Shown here: positions 48,112 to 57,641 of the stretch, one piece after another
Numbering within the stretch: position 1 is the stretch's first letter
Layout of the letters: each line of letters begins with the position of its first letter
From: Flaviflagellibacter sp963786225
GTDB lineage: Bacteria; Pseudomonadota; Alphaproteobacteria; Rhizobiales; Methylopilaceae
Length of the DNA stretch: 64,000 nucleotides
Reading direction: 5' to 3'
Assembly: GCA_963786225.1 (NCBI GenBank)
Contig: CAWAYQ010000010.1
Span: forward strand, 124,001-188,000
The notes under the pieces: generated by a model
The model's input: the letters and a program-made list of their open reading frames with translations, nothing else
Database searches by the model: none
What the model was told of the DNA's origin: nothing
Translations under genes and position numbers: made by a program

Positions 48112-50817
48112 TTACTTCACCTTCGCGGGCTTCGAGCGCGCCGTGAGCACATCCGCCTTCAGGAGTTTCAATCCCCGCGCGGCCTCATAGCCGTGGATTT
48201 CCTTCACATCGAGCTTGCGCATGAAGTCGACGGTTTCCTTCGTCAGCACCTGTCCGGGAACCATGATCGGGAATCCCGGAGGGTAGGGGATGACGAAGTT
48301 CGCGGAGACAAGCTCCGGCCCGTTCTTCAGCCTCTTGTCGACGTCCGGATTGTTCAGCGGGAGGAATTCGCATTCGTCTTCCTTGTAGGCGCCGAAGAAG
48401 GCGGTTCGCATATCGCCTTCGTTCGTCTTGGCGCCGGCGTCGGTGCGGAACGCGCTGTGGAAGTGGCTGAAGTTCGGAAGGTCGGGCACATCCTCCATCA
48501 GGTTTTTGACGCGGGCGGTCCATGCCGCCTTGGCGCCGTCGCCGCCGGTCCTGAACGTCTTTTCCAGATCGCCGCAGATCTCGACCAGGACGCGGATGAG
48601 ATGCGCGACGTCGCTGCGCGTGTTGTTGATGTTGGATTGCAGGAGCACGGAGTTCCGCGAGGTCTTGTTGACCTGGATGTTGAAGCGGTTGGCGAGCAGC
48701 CCCTTGAACGAGGTGCCGTCGAAGCCCGCCGTTCCGCAGACAAGCGTCATGCGCGTCGGATCGAGATAGAATTCGTCCTCGCGCATGGACTTGACGACAT
48801 CGGCCCAGGAGACGCCGGGCTCCAGATAATCCTTGAAGCCCGATTGCCGGAACTCGGCCGGGATCAGGTCGCTCGCGCCGAGAACCCGGAAATATTTCGA
48901 GATGATCGGATGGGTGTTGATGGCGCGCCGGATCTTCAGCGCGATCGAGATCGCGTTCATCACCAGCCCATAACCCTCAAGCTCCATCTGCCGCCGCGCG
49001 ACTTCGAGGCTCGCGATGAGCTGCTGGTTCGGGCTGGTCGAGGCATGGGTGAAGACGGCCTCGCGAAACTGGCTGGCGACCTTCGGATAGTCGACGTCCT
49101 TCACCAGCACCATCGAGCCCTGGCGGATGGCCGACATGGATTTGTGCGTCGAATTGGTCTGGTAGACCCGCAGCCGCACCTGGCGCGGATCGGGGATCAG
49201 CCTGGTCTTCATCAGCTTGTCGTCCGAGGGGTTCTTGCCGAGCTCGGACTGCTGGCGCTCATAGGCCTTGACGGAGGCGGGATCGGCCAGCCATTCCTCG
49301 AGAGCGGCCGCGGCGCCCATGGCGGTGCGGGGCCGAAGGAACGGCGACCAGCGGGCAAACCCGGACCATGCCTCGTCCCACAGGAAGATGAGGTCGGGCT
49401 TGATCGCGAGGCATTCCTCCATGACGCGGCGTGTGTTGTACATATGGCCGTCGAACGTGCAGTTCGTGAGATCCAGCATCCGGAGCCGGTCGAGACGGCC
49501 TTCGCTCTGGAGATCGAGCAGCGCCTTCTTGATCGTCGCGAGCGGCACCGCGCCGTACATCGAGTACTGCACCAGCGGAAACGCATCGACATAGAGCGGC
49601 TGGCCGCCGCCGAGAACCAGCCCGTAATGGTGCGATTTGTGGCAGTTGCGGTCGACGATCACGATGTCGCCGGGCGCGACGAGCGCCTGCACCACCATCT
49701 TGTTGCTGGTCGAGGTTCCGTTGGTGACGAAGAAGACGTGATCGGCGCCGAAGGCGCGGGCCGCGTCTTCCTGCGCTTTCTTGATGTTGCCGGTCGGCTC
49801 CAGCATGCTGTCGAGCCCGCCGGTCGTCGCGCTGCTTTCGGCGAGGAACAGATTGATCCCGTAGAACTCGCCCATGTCGCGGATCCATTCCGAACGGAAC
49901 ACCGATTTGCCGCGCGCGATCGGCAGCGCGTGGAAGGTGCCGATCGGCCGCGTCGTGTAGCGCTTCAGATTGTCGAAGAACGGCGTCTCGTAGCGGGCGC
50001 GGACGCCCTCCAGCACCGCGAGATGCTGTTCGAGCGGCTCCTCCACCATGTAGAAGATGCGGCGCACGGCGGATGCGGCCTTGTCGCCGGCGAGCGTTTC
50101 GACGTCCCGGTCGGTGACGAGATAGAGATCGAGATCGGCGCGGATCTTGTGCAGGATTTCGGCAAGCTTCAGTCCCGATATCGAGCCCGCAAGCTCGCCG
50201 ACGAGCGGATCGAGGAAGGCGCGCAGAGCCGGCACCTGATGGCGCGAGCGGAGCGGGGTTCCGTCGTTGATGATGACGGCGGCGATCCTGGAATTGACCA
50301 CGACGGCGCAGATCGCATCCTCGATGCTGCGCACGATCACCGGCTCGTAGATGAACCCGTCTTCCGGACGCCTGAGACGCCGTATTTCGGCGGCGAGCGC
50401 CGGAAAGCGCTCGGGCGGCTGGTTGCTGACGAACAGGACCTCGAAATAGGACCGGTGCTTCCTGCGGCCGCCGAACACGCTCGGCAGGACATCGAGCCGA
50501 TCTTCTCCGGTCTCGTCCGCCTCGACGTCCGAGGCCATGCTGTTGGTGAGGATCGCATCCGAGATGCGGCGGATGAGACTGGACGCCCGCGCGGCATCGT
50601 CGGTCGCGATGAGATCGCGAAGCTCCTGCATCACCTGCAGGCCCGGATAGGCGTGAAACTCCTCGATGACCTGCAGATCCACCAAGGCGGCCTCGACGTC
50701 CTCGCCGGTTGCCTCGCCCGCGACCCATCTTTCGGCGGTCGTAAGCACATTGCGCCACTGGTCGGTGCGGGCGTCGTGCATCAGAAAGAACTGATCTATT
50801 CTCAGTTGCTCCGCCAT
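48112..50817 (-). CDS. Orn/Lys/Arg decarboxylase, large PLP-dependent type
   Basis: A 901-residue fold-type I PLP decarboxylase, larger than the common ~750-residue LdcC/SpeC. The N-terminal ~260 residues form the wing/Rossmann-like domain (SYFEVLFVSNQPPERFPALA). The PLP domain has FFVTNGTSTSNKMVVQAL, NCHKSHHYGLVLGG, FLWDEAWSGFARW and the Lys loop YQTNSTHKSMSAIRQGS, all typical. The C-terminal domain is complete to VLTARSKPAKVK. It consumes one H+ per amino acid decarboxylated. Which of Lys, Arg or Orn is used cannot be read here. Third gene in the operon asdA-like - aspT-like - this gene, 55 bp after the carrier. The frame is intact over 2.7 kb, unlike its neighbours. Confidence 0.9.
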   Translation of the reverse strand: MAEQLRIDQFFLMHDARTDQWRNVLTTAERWVAGEATGEDVEAALVDLQVIEEFHAYPGLQVMQELRDLIATDDAARASSLIRRISDAILTNSMASDVEADETGEDRLDVLPSVFGGRRKHRSYFEVLFVSNQPPERFPALAAEIRRLRRPEDGFIYEPVIVRSIEDAICAVVVNSRIAAVIINDGTPLRSRHQVPALRAFLDPLVGELAGSISGLKLAEILHKIRADLDLYLVTDRDVETLAGDKAASAVRRIFYMVEEPLEQHLAVLEGVRARYETPFFDNLKRYTTRPIGTFHALPIARGKSVFRSEWIRDMGEFYGINLFLAESSATTGGLDSMLEPTGNIKKAQEDAARAFGADHVFFVTNGTSTSNKMVVQALVAPGDIVIVDRNCHKSHHYGLVLGGGQPLYVDAFPLVQYSMYGAVPLATIKKALLDLQSEGRLDRLRMLDLTNCTFDGHMYNTRRVMEECLAIKPDLIFLWDEAWSGFARWSPFLRPRTAMGAAAALEEWLADPASVKAYERQQSELGKNPSDDKLMKTRLIPDPRQVRLRVYQTNSTHKSMSAIRQGSMVLVKDVDYPKVASQFREAVFTHASTSPNQQLIASLEVARRQMELEGYGLVMNAISIALKIRRAINTHPIISKYFRVLGASDLIPAEFRQSGFKDYLEPGVSWADVVKSMREDEFYLDPTRMTLVCGTAGFDGTSFKGLLANRFNIQVNKTSRNSVLLQSNINNTRSDVAHLIRVLVEICGDLEKTFRTGGDGAKAAWTARVKNLMEDVPDLPNFSHFHSAFRTDAGAKTNEGDMRTAFFGAYKEDECEFLPLNNPDVDKRLKNGPELVSANFVIPYPPGFPIMVPGQVLTKETVDFMRKLDVKEIHGYEAARGLKLLKADVLTARSKPAKVK

Positions 50818-50872
50818 CTGGGTCTCCCTCTCGGCCTTCGGGCCGATTGTGGTGCAAGTCCCGGTCTTTCCT

Positions 50873-52565
50873 TCACGTCATCAGCATGACGATGACCATG
50901 CCCCAGATCGTCAGCAGCGTGTTGCCGACGGCGTAGGTGACGGTGTAGCCGAGCCCGGGAATCTGGCTCTTGGCGCGGTCGTTGATCATGCCGAGCGAGG
51001 CTGTGGTCGTACGTGCGCCCGAACAGGCCCCGAGCAGGATGGCGGGATGGAAGCGGAAGACGTATTTCCCGACATACATCGCCAGGACCAGCGGCACGGT
51101 GGTCGCGAAGATGCCCCACAGGAACAGGCTGAAGCCGAGCTGCTGGAGGCCCGCGACGAAGCCCGGTCCCGACGAGATGCCGACGACCGCGATGAACACG
51201 TTGAGGCCGACCGAATTCATGAACCAGACGGTCGGCGAGGGGATACGGCCGAAGGTCGGGCGCACCGAGCGCAGCCATCCGAAGAACAGGCCGGAAATCA
51301 GCGCGCCGCCGGAGGTGGACAGAGTGAGCGGCACGCTGCCGATCTTGTAGACGAGTGCGCCGAGCAGGGCGCCGAGCGCGATCGCGACGCCGATAAAGGC
51401 GACGTCCGCGACATCGGTCTGCCGGTCGAGCCGGCCGAGCGCATGGGCCGCCGCCGTCGTGTCCTGCGTGCGCCCGACGACCGTCAGGATGTCGCCGCGC
51501 TGGATCGTCGTATTGGGCAGGATCGGAATATCCGTCGCGGTCGCGCCGCGCGCGATCTTGCGGAGGAAGACGCCGCGCGCCTCCGGAATCTGGGCGAGTC
51601 TCGGCAAGCGTCTTGCCGTCGGCGTCCTTGCTCGTGACGAAGATGTCGACGCCTTCGACGGGCACCGCGAGCAGTTCGGGGTCCTCGACCTCCACGGCCT
51701 GCGGGCCGATCAGCTTGACCAGGACCTCGCGCTTGCCGGCGACCGCCAGTATGTCGCCGCCGCGGATCACGGTATCGGCCGTCGCATCGAGGATCTTGCC
51801 GGCGCGCCTTATGCGCTCGATGAAGACGCGGTGTTCCGGAAACAGGGCTTCGGCGTCCCGCGCCGTCTTTCCGACGACCACGCCGTCCTCGCGCACCGCG
51901 AAGGCGCGCAGTTCGAAATTGTGCCAGGCCGTGCCGGTTTCGCCGCCTGTCTTCTTGCCGCCGAACTCCTCCTCGTAGCGCTTGCACTCGGCTTCGAGAT
52001 CGATGCCGAGCAGAGCCGGTCCGAACAGCGCAAGGACGATGGCGGAGCCGACCGTGCCGAAAATATACGTCACCGCATAGGCGACGGGCATGGCGTCGAG
52101 GAGCTGCTTGGTCTGGTCCGGCGGCAGTTCCAGACGGTTGATCGCATCCGTCGCGAGCCCCATCGATGCCGAGATCGTCTGGGAGCCCGCATATAGACCT
52201 GCCGCCGATCCGACATCGTATCCGGCGAGCTTGGCGGCGAGAACCGGAGCCAGGAGACAGAACACGGTGACGACCACCGCGAACAACGCTTGCGGAACGC
52301 CGTCCTTGGCGATGCCGCGCACGAATTGCGGTCCGACGCCGTAGCCGATGGCGAAGAGGAACATCAGGAAGAACGTCGCCTTGAGCGGCGGCGAGATGGT
52401 GATGCCGAGCTGGCCGATGATGACCGCCGCGATGAGCGTCGCCGTCACCGCGCCGAGACCGAGGCCCTTATACGTGAAGGAGCCGAAATAATATCCGAGC
52501 GCCAGCGAGATGAAGATGGCGATCTCGGGATAGGCTTTCAGCGTCGTTACGAACCAGTCGACCAT
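50873..52565 (-). pseudogene. aspT: AspT-type aspartate:alanine antiporter (second copy), one frameshift
   Basis: A 564-residue carrier when repaired. It begins VDWFVTTLKAYPEIAIFISLALGYYFGS, has GSQTISASMGLATDAINRL in the first membrane half, two central RCK_C-like domains (ADTVIRGGDILAVAGKREVL; IQRGDILTVVGRTQ) and LGACSGARTTTASLGM in the second. A single surplus base at about 51605 separates the halves (the frame of DADGKTLAE switches to RLAQIPEARGVFL). AspT exchanges extracellular aspartate for alanine and is electrogenic. It lies between the asdA-like and the decarboxylase genes, the classic partner context of the aspartate decarboxylation cycle. It differs clearly from the first copy and probably has its own substrate. 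Confidence 0.85.
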
Positions 52566-52610
52566 GACGTCACACCTTTTCAGGTTGGCCTCGGTGAGTG
52601 TGCCGCGCGC

Positions 52611-54305
52611 TCAGTGAGCGCGCGCTTTGGTCTTGACCTTTCCGGTTGTTTTTGGCTCGGGCGGCGGCTTGCCCTCCGCGTCCCTGGAGAAGCGGTAGGC
52701 TTCGACATAGGTCGACGCGACCGCGCGCACGATGCGTCCGATATCCTCGTAGACCTCGTCCGGCAGGTTCGCGAACGAGACCCTGACCGACCAGTTGGGC
52801 GCGTCGAACCCGCCGCCGTTCAGGAGAACGAGGGCGTGGTCGTGCGCGAGGCGGTAGACGATGTCGAGCGGGTGGTAGTTCTTCTTGATGAATTCCGCGG
52901 CGTCGTTGCCGATATATTTCCGGACCCAGAATTCGAAATCGATGATGCCGTAATAGCCGGCGAAGAGCGGGCTGGTGCCGGTGCGGGCGTCGATGCCGAG
53001 CCCCTTCGACCGTGGCGGCCACGCGCCTCTGGCAGATTTCCATCGTCGCCTTCCGGTAGCTGTCGTCCTTGTCCAGGAGCTGGAACAGCGAGAACAGGGT
53101 CATCTGCACCTGCTGGGGCAGCGACAGGCCGGCCGTGTGGTTGAGGCAGACATCGCGGCTGTCGGCCACGATGCGGTCGATGAATTTCAGCTTGGTCGGA
53201 TCGAGCGAGAAGCGAGCCGTAGCGCTTGTTGAGCTGCTCGGTGATCGCTTTCGGATGCCGCTTGATCATCTCGTCGATGACGTTGTCCTCGTGGATCGCG
53301 ATCACGCCGAGACGCCAGCCCGTGCAGCCGAAATACTTGGAGTAGGAGTAGACGCCGATCGTGTTGCGCGGCAGGTCCGCCATCAGCGAGCGGAAATTGT
53401 TGACGAAGGTGCCGTAGACGTCGTCGGTCAGGATCAGGAGATCCGGGCGCTTCGTGCGTACGAGCTTGACCAGCTTCTGGATGACGGCCGGAGCGATCGC
53501 GCCCGATGACGGATTGCCCGGATTGACGATGAAGAACGCCTTGACCTTGGGGTTTTCGAGCTTCTTCAGTTCGGCGTCGGAATACTGGAACTCGTTTTCC
53601 TGCGTCGCGCGGATGTGGACGACGTTGAAATCGTAATCGTCGAGTTCGGCTATTTCGATGTAGGGCGTGAAGATCGGAACACCGAGGGCGATCGTGTCGC
53701 CCTTGTGCAGGATGTGGTTCTTCATCAGGGATTTGAACGTGTAGCACATGGCGGCGGTGCCGCCCTCGACCGCGAACAGATCGAACTTTCCCTTGGGCGG
53801 GCGGCTGTCGCACATCGCCCACATCAGATATTCGTGCACGACCTTCTCGGCGTGGACGAGCATCCGGTCCGGCACCGGGTAATTGTCGCCGATGATGGAA
53901 TCGACGAGTTCATGGACGAAGGCGTCCGGCTCGAAGCTGAACTTCTTCACCGCATACGGCACCATCGCGCGCAGCATTTCCGCGCCGGGCGCCTCGTGAT
54001 GAAGCTTGAGGAAATTGCTCGAACCGTCGCGCGATCCCGGGCGCCTTCGGCATGCCGCCGAGATCGGGCAGGTCCATGACCCTCTTGCATTCCTCGATGG
54101 CGAACTGGCCGAGAAGGAAGAAGGCCTCACGCGGCGTCGTCGCAACCCAGTTCGGATTGCCGCGTCCGGCGTTGAGGAATGCGAGATCGGACTTCTTCGA
54201 GCTTTCGTGGGCGAGCTGCGCGAGCTTGTCCTTGATCTCGAACGGGCTCAGCTTTTCGTAGGGCAGGAAAGGGGTCTGATCCGGAATGATCGAAGGAGTT
54301 TTCAT
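52611..54305 (-). pseudogene. asdA: Bifunctional aspartate aminotransferase / L-aspartate beta-decarboxylase (AsdA-like), three frameshifts
   Basis: Converts L-aspartate to L-alanine and CO2 (EC 4.1.1.12), fold-type I PLP. Repaired, it is about 560 residues, longer than ordinary aminotransferases as expected for AsdA. N-terminal part from ATG 54305: KTPSIIPDQTPFLPYEKLSP and LNAGRGNPNWV, an AsdA hallmark. Frame break 1 at about 54030. Next are FAVEGGTAAMCYTFKSL, FFIVNPGNPSSGAI, LTDDVYGTF and PLP Lys motif SYSKYFGCTGWRLGV. Break 2 at about 53210 and break 3 at about 53005 lead through LNHTAGLSLPQQVQMTL to SVRVSFANLPDEVYEDIG. The net length is a whole number of codons. First gene of the aspartate operon. 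Confidence 0.85.
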
Positions 54306-54648
54306 GGCGTATTCCACCCTCGCTGCTGGTCGCACTGCTGGATGAAATGATCATTGCGCCCGCGCCGCCCGGTACACATCGGGCCGTGACCCGAGCCCGC
54401 CGCAGGAGACTGCGGAAGGCGTCTAGGGGTTTTTGCTGATAGGTTTCGTGTCCCGGACAAGCTGTGCGCAGTCAGCGTAGGCCCGGGACCCAGGATCGCA
54501 CTTTATTCCTGGCGAGTTGATATAGAGGCGGCTGCGCCGCCGCTTCTGGCCATGGTTCGAGACGCGATGCTGCGCATTGTTCCTCACCAGAAGGCGTGCA
54601 GAGTGACCGTTCTCGATCATCTCGACGCCTTTTCAAACTCCAGCAGTA
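54306..54648. other. Intergenic region upstream of the aspartate operon, with family A repeat
   Basis: 343 bp, no gene. Left part should hold the asdA operon promoter; right part carries family A repeat copy 4 (54448-54549). Confidence 0.5.
54448..54549. repeat. Interspersed palindromic repeat, family A, copy 4 (short)
   Basis: CCCGGACAAGCTGTGCGCAG, then GGCCCGGGACCCAGGATCG, then GGCGGCTGCGCCGCCGCTTC. The right-end GCTTGTCCGGGG arm is missing, so this is a truncated element. Confidence 0.6.
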
Positions 54649-54906
54649 TTAGCGCCTGCCTGCTCGATTAACGGGTCCACCGCGATTCGCCGGGGTTCCC
54701 GGCCGCACTCCAACCCCTGGGGCGCCGACGCCGGGGGTTACTGCCCGCCGCGCGACGGGGCGCGCGCGCAACACGACGCCGGGCCTCGCAACGCACCCGG
54801 CAGGATACGAAACGTATTGGCAGTACACCACGGCACTGGCCTGTTCGGTGCTTGCACCCATGAACCCGGTGATCAGCAGCGTGGACAAAGCGATCGAAAG
54901 TTTCAT
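54649..54906 (-). CDS. Small secreted Pro/Arg/Gly-rich protein
   Basis: An 85-residue protein with a signal peptide (MKLSIALSTLLITGFMGAS, cut near ASA) and a strong AGAGGAGG ribosome site. The mature part has two Cys in VVYCQYVSYPAGCVARPGV and a basic Pro/Gly tail (GVGAPGVGVRPGTPANRGG, NRAGRR end). This combination is common among Hyphomicrobiales secreted proteins of unknown function, and its two Cys may pair. It is isolated in its own unit, 59 bp from the AraC-type ORF on the same strand. Confidence 0.8.
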   Translation of the reverse strand: MKLSIALSTLLITGFMGASTEQASAVVYCQYVSYPAGCVARPGVVLRARPVARRAVTPGVGAPGVGVRPGTPANRGGPVNRAGRR

Positions 54907-54965
54907 TTTGGCCTCCTCTTTGGTCGTTGTTGTCGATGAGTTTCTGGACTTTCTCCCTTTCCCAC

Positions 54966-55298
54966 CTAATCCGCCCGCGACCGGCGCCGCTGGCGGCATA
55001 CGCGGCCGAACTCGCGCGGCGCGATGCCGGTCCATCTCCGGAACGCCCGGGTAAAATGAGCAGGGTCCGAATAGCCGAGCTGGTAGGCGGTTTCCGTGAC
55101 CGTGTTCTCGCCGCTCTCGATCAGCCCGAGTGCGCTCTGGCGGCGGGCTTCGTCGAGCAGCGCCTCGAAGGTAAGCCCGACGTCGCGCGTACGACGCTGC
55201 AGGGTCCTCACGCTCATATTCAGGCGCCGGGCGAGCCGTTCGACGGTCGGCCGCTCATGGGGCAGCACATCGCGGATCAGATCGCGCAACTGCCGCAC
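54966..55298 (-). CDS. AraC/XylS-type helix-turn-helix protein, N-terminal domain missing or frameshifted
   Basis: A 110-residue polypeptide that is almost only an AraC double helix-turn-helix (HERPTVERLARRLNMSVRTLQRRTRDVGL, ETAYQLGYSDPAHFTRAFRRWTGIAPREF). Start taken as GTG 55298; the frame is open upstream to about 55376 with no start. A plausible real start is the ATG at 55434, which has a GGGAG site and begins SEDYQEHHVSTRVPVPVLLID but joins this frame only after one indel near 55345. Then the protein would be a short AraC-type regulator of about 155 residues without a ligand domain. Either a stand-alone DNA-binding protein or a remnant. Confidence 0.6.
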   Translation of the reverse strand: MRQLRDLIRDVLPHERPTVERLARRLNMSVRTLQRRTRDVGLTFEALLDEARRQSALGLIESGENTVTETAYQLGYSDPAHFTRAFRRWTGIAPREFGRVCRQRRRSRAD

Positions 55299-55434
55299 CG
55301 TGTCGAGATGCGCGGCGGCTTTCGGGAGCGGCGAGCGTTCAGCCGACGGGCGCGGAATCGACGCCTTCGTCGATCAGGAGGACCGGAACAGGCACCCGCG
55401 TAGACACGTGATGCTCTTGATAGTCCTCTGACAT

Positions 55435-55829
55435 CGCGGGCTCCCAAGTGAGGACGCACAACTATCAACCTCGTCAAACCCAGGGATTCACATAGAGCGC
55501 GGAGACCGGGAGTAAACGCCGGCGTAACGTGCGCTACGCGACCGGCAGCGGTTCCGCCCCTCCGCCCCTCCGTCAATCTCGTCTCCGCCCGGCAAAATTG
55601 GCGCGCAATGGCAAGCGGCCGTTCCGTTTATCGCTGTAGGCTTTCGGGAGGCTGCAAGCGCTTTTGAAAACAAGGCGTCGAGAGAATTCGACCCCTTGAA
55701 GGAGCCTTGCGGGAGTGGACCGCGGCAGTGGCGCTGTCGCGATTGCGTGGGAAGGCCGGTTACGGCTGCTACCGATCCGTCATGCATCACCTCACCGAGT
55801 GGAGCTAATCTTCTGAAGGGAGATCTGCC
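55435..55829. other. Intergenic region, no gene supported
   Basis: 395 bp between the AraC-type gene and the DUF2092 gene. Contains frames of random appearance only. Near the 55830 start there is GAAGGGAG, a good ribosome site. No repeat of families A or B recognised. Confidence 0.4.
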
Positions 55830-56654
55830 ATGAAACTGGCTACGACATATATGTACGGAACACTTGGCCGTGCCGCGCGGATTCCCGCAATTGCGCTCAT
55901 TGCGCTCTTTTCGGGGTTACCGATCGCGCACGCTCAGGACGACGCCAAAATGGAAAACCCCGCCGCCAAAATTCTCAAGGCGATGTCGACCTATGTCGCG
56001 GCTCAGAACTCAATCTCCGCCTCGTTCGACTCGGATATAGAGGTGATCACACCCAGCGTGCAGAAGATCCAGTTTACGAATTCGGGACAGTTGCAGATAG
56101 GCCGTCCCAACAAGCTGCGTGTGAGCAGGACCGGCGGCTATACCGACGTCGAACTTGTTTTCGATGGGACAACCGCGACGGTTCTCGGTCGGCACAGTAA
56201 TATTTTCGCCAGCGTCAATGCTCCCGGTACGATCGATCAACTCATCGACCGGCTCAGGGACGAGCACTCGTTCTCAATTCCCGCCGCGGATCTTCTGCTG
56301 GCCGACAGTTACGATCGTCTTGCGGAGGATGTCATCGAAGCCAGGCATATCGGCGAGGGCGTGATTGACGGCGTCGAATGCGACCATCTTGCATTTCGCA
56401 ATATGGACACGGACTGGCAGCTCTGGGTCGAAAAGGGAGACAATCCCGTACCGAGGAAATACGTGATCACGAGCAAGGGCGTTGCCGGTGCGCCGCAGTA
56501 CACAATCAAATTCAGGGACTGGAAAACAGACGCGGTGGCCGATGCCAGTGCTTTCGTATTCAAGGCGCCCGCGGATGCCAGGAAGCTTGAGATAAAGGAC
56601 GTGCAGGATATCGACGAAATTCCGGTAGGCAGCATCGCAGGAGGCGAACAATGA
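55830..56654 (+). CDS. DUF2092 family periplasmic protein
   Basis: A 274-residue secreted protein: signal peptide (about residues 1-35, ending IAHAQ), then one beta-rich domain. Domain features: MENPAAKILKAMSTYVAAQ, the strand series NSISASFDSDIEVIT ... KIQFTNSGQLQIGRPNKLRV, and GVIDGVECDHLAFRNMDTDWQLWVE, which are DUF2092 landmarks. The fold resembles LolA-type lipoprotein carriers, hinting at binding of lipid or hydrophobic ligand; this is inference. ATG with GAAGGGAG upstream. Overlaps the next small gene by 4 bp, so the two are co-translated; sulfatase and HAD genes follow on the other strand. Confidence 0.88.
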   Translation: MKLATTYMYGTLGRAARIPAIALIALFSGLPIAHAQDDAKMENPAAKILKAMSTYVAAQNSISASFDSDIEVITPSVQKIQFTNSGQLQIGRPNKLRVSRTGGYTDVELVFDGTTATVLGRHSNIFASVNAPGTIDQLIDRLRDEHSFSIPAADLLLADSYDRLAEDVIEARHIGEGVIDGVECDHLAFRNMDTDWQLWVEKGDNPVPRKYVITSKGVAGAPQYTIKFRDWKTDAVADASAFVFKAPADARKLEIKDVQDIDEIPVGSIAGGEQ

Positions 56655-56968
56655 CCCGCAGACATCGAATGGCTTTGCGTTATGTATTTGCCGCCATCGT
56701 AGGCATAGCCGGCTTGCTGATGAGTGAGCGATCCGTCCTGCTCCAGGACGGACCCGGGATAACGGGCGCGGAAGCAAGGGTCGGACGACCTCTTACACCT
56801 ATGAGCTATGCCGGTGTGGCGCGCCGAACCACTCGCCGCGCCGTTGGTTACGGAGCCGTTGGTTACGGAGCCGCGGTTGCTGCGCCGCTCGCGGCCGGGG
56901 CGGTCGTAGGTCGACGGTGCGTCCAGGAGGCCGACCCTTACGGCCGCCTGGTCAGGCGGTGTTACTGA
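56651..56968 (+). CDS. Small secreted partner of the DUF2092 protein
   Basis: A 105-residue protein with an N-terminal hydrophobic segment (ALRYVFAAIVGIAGLLMS) that is a signal peptide or anchor. The core is ARVGRPLTPMSYAGVARRTTRR followed by AVGYGAVGYGAAVAAPLAAGAVVG and a Cys-containing end (RRCVQEADPYGRLVRRCY). The C-terminal motif (PYG + basic pair + Cys) recurs in small rhizobial proteins co-encoded with DUF2092 proteins. It begins 4 bp inside the preceding stop region (ATGA overlap). Function unknown. Confidence 0.8.
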   Translation: MTRRHRMALRYVFAAIVGIAGLLMSERSVLLQDGPGITGAEARVGRPLTPMSYAGVARRTTRRAVGYGAVGYGAAVAAPLAAGAVVGRRCVQEADPYGRLVRRCY

Positions 56969-57067
56969 TAGCGACAAGGTAGGTACGCGGCTCCGGCCGC
57001 GTACCTGACCGGAGGCAAGGATGGTCTCCGGATAGAGACGCATGAAAGCAATGAACAGACCTTTGGG

Positions 57068-57478
57068 CTAAGTTGGCGGCCTTGCATGCTCGAATAGTGA
57101 GTTCACTAAAGCAGGCCACTGGCCCGCGATGCACCCGGCCGCCAGCGCCGAGTGAACAAGAAGCGCCGGCCAAAGAGCTACGCCTGACAGCCCAAGACCG
57201 ATGCGAGCATAAGCGAGGAGCGCGCTCGCACCGATGTTGTAGATCAACATGGCTGCCGTCGGTCCCGCCAACATGCTGCTCTTTCGGCCAAGGCCGGCGA
57301 ACCAGCACACTATGCCGAGGGAAAACAACGCCAATCCGGCCAACCGAGCGATTATTATTGCGGGAGACGCGTCAAGCGACGAACCCAGCAACAGCCAAGC
57401 CAGTGTCGATGGCGACACAATCAACGCCAAGCCGGTCGCTGTTTCGAGGGCCGCCATCACAATGAACAGAGTTTTCAT
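57068..57478 (-). CDS. Hypothetical four-helix membrane protein
   Basis: A 136-residue protein with four hydrophobic segments (LFIVMAALETATGLALIV, AIIIARLAGLALFSLGIVCWF, SSMLAGPTAAMLIYNIGASALLAYARIG, LWPALLVHSALAAGCIAG). The pattern resembles small DUF4345-type or DoxX-like membrane proteins, but no diagnostic residue was recognised. It is convergent with the DUF2092 pair and lies 163 bp downstream of the sulfatase-like gene on the same strand. Function unknown. Confidence 0.75.
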   Translation of the reverse strand: MKTLFIVMAALETATGLALIVSPSTLAWLLLGSSLDASPAIIIARLAGLALFSLGIVCWFAGLGRKSSMLAGPTAAMLIYNIGASALLAYARIGLGLSGVALWPALLVHSALAAGCIAGQWPALVNSLFEHARPPT

Positions 57479-57641
57479 GCGCGGGACCCCGTTGTGCCGT
57501 CATTTCAGAATACGACGATGCGTACCGACATCCAGAGAGCCTTCGCCACGAGGCCAGGGTCTGGTCTTTCATCCTGCCATTTCCCTGTCGCTGGAGCCGC
57601 ATCCGTCGGAGCGACTCCAACTTCGTTTGCAGGAGTTTCCG

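Noticed and set aside
47962..50889. A 975-codon open frame opposite the decarboxylase
   Set aside because: Antisense shadow of a well-supported PLP enzyme gene; no ribosome site or motif.
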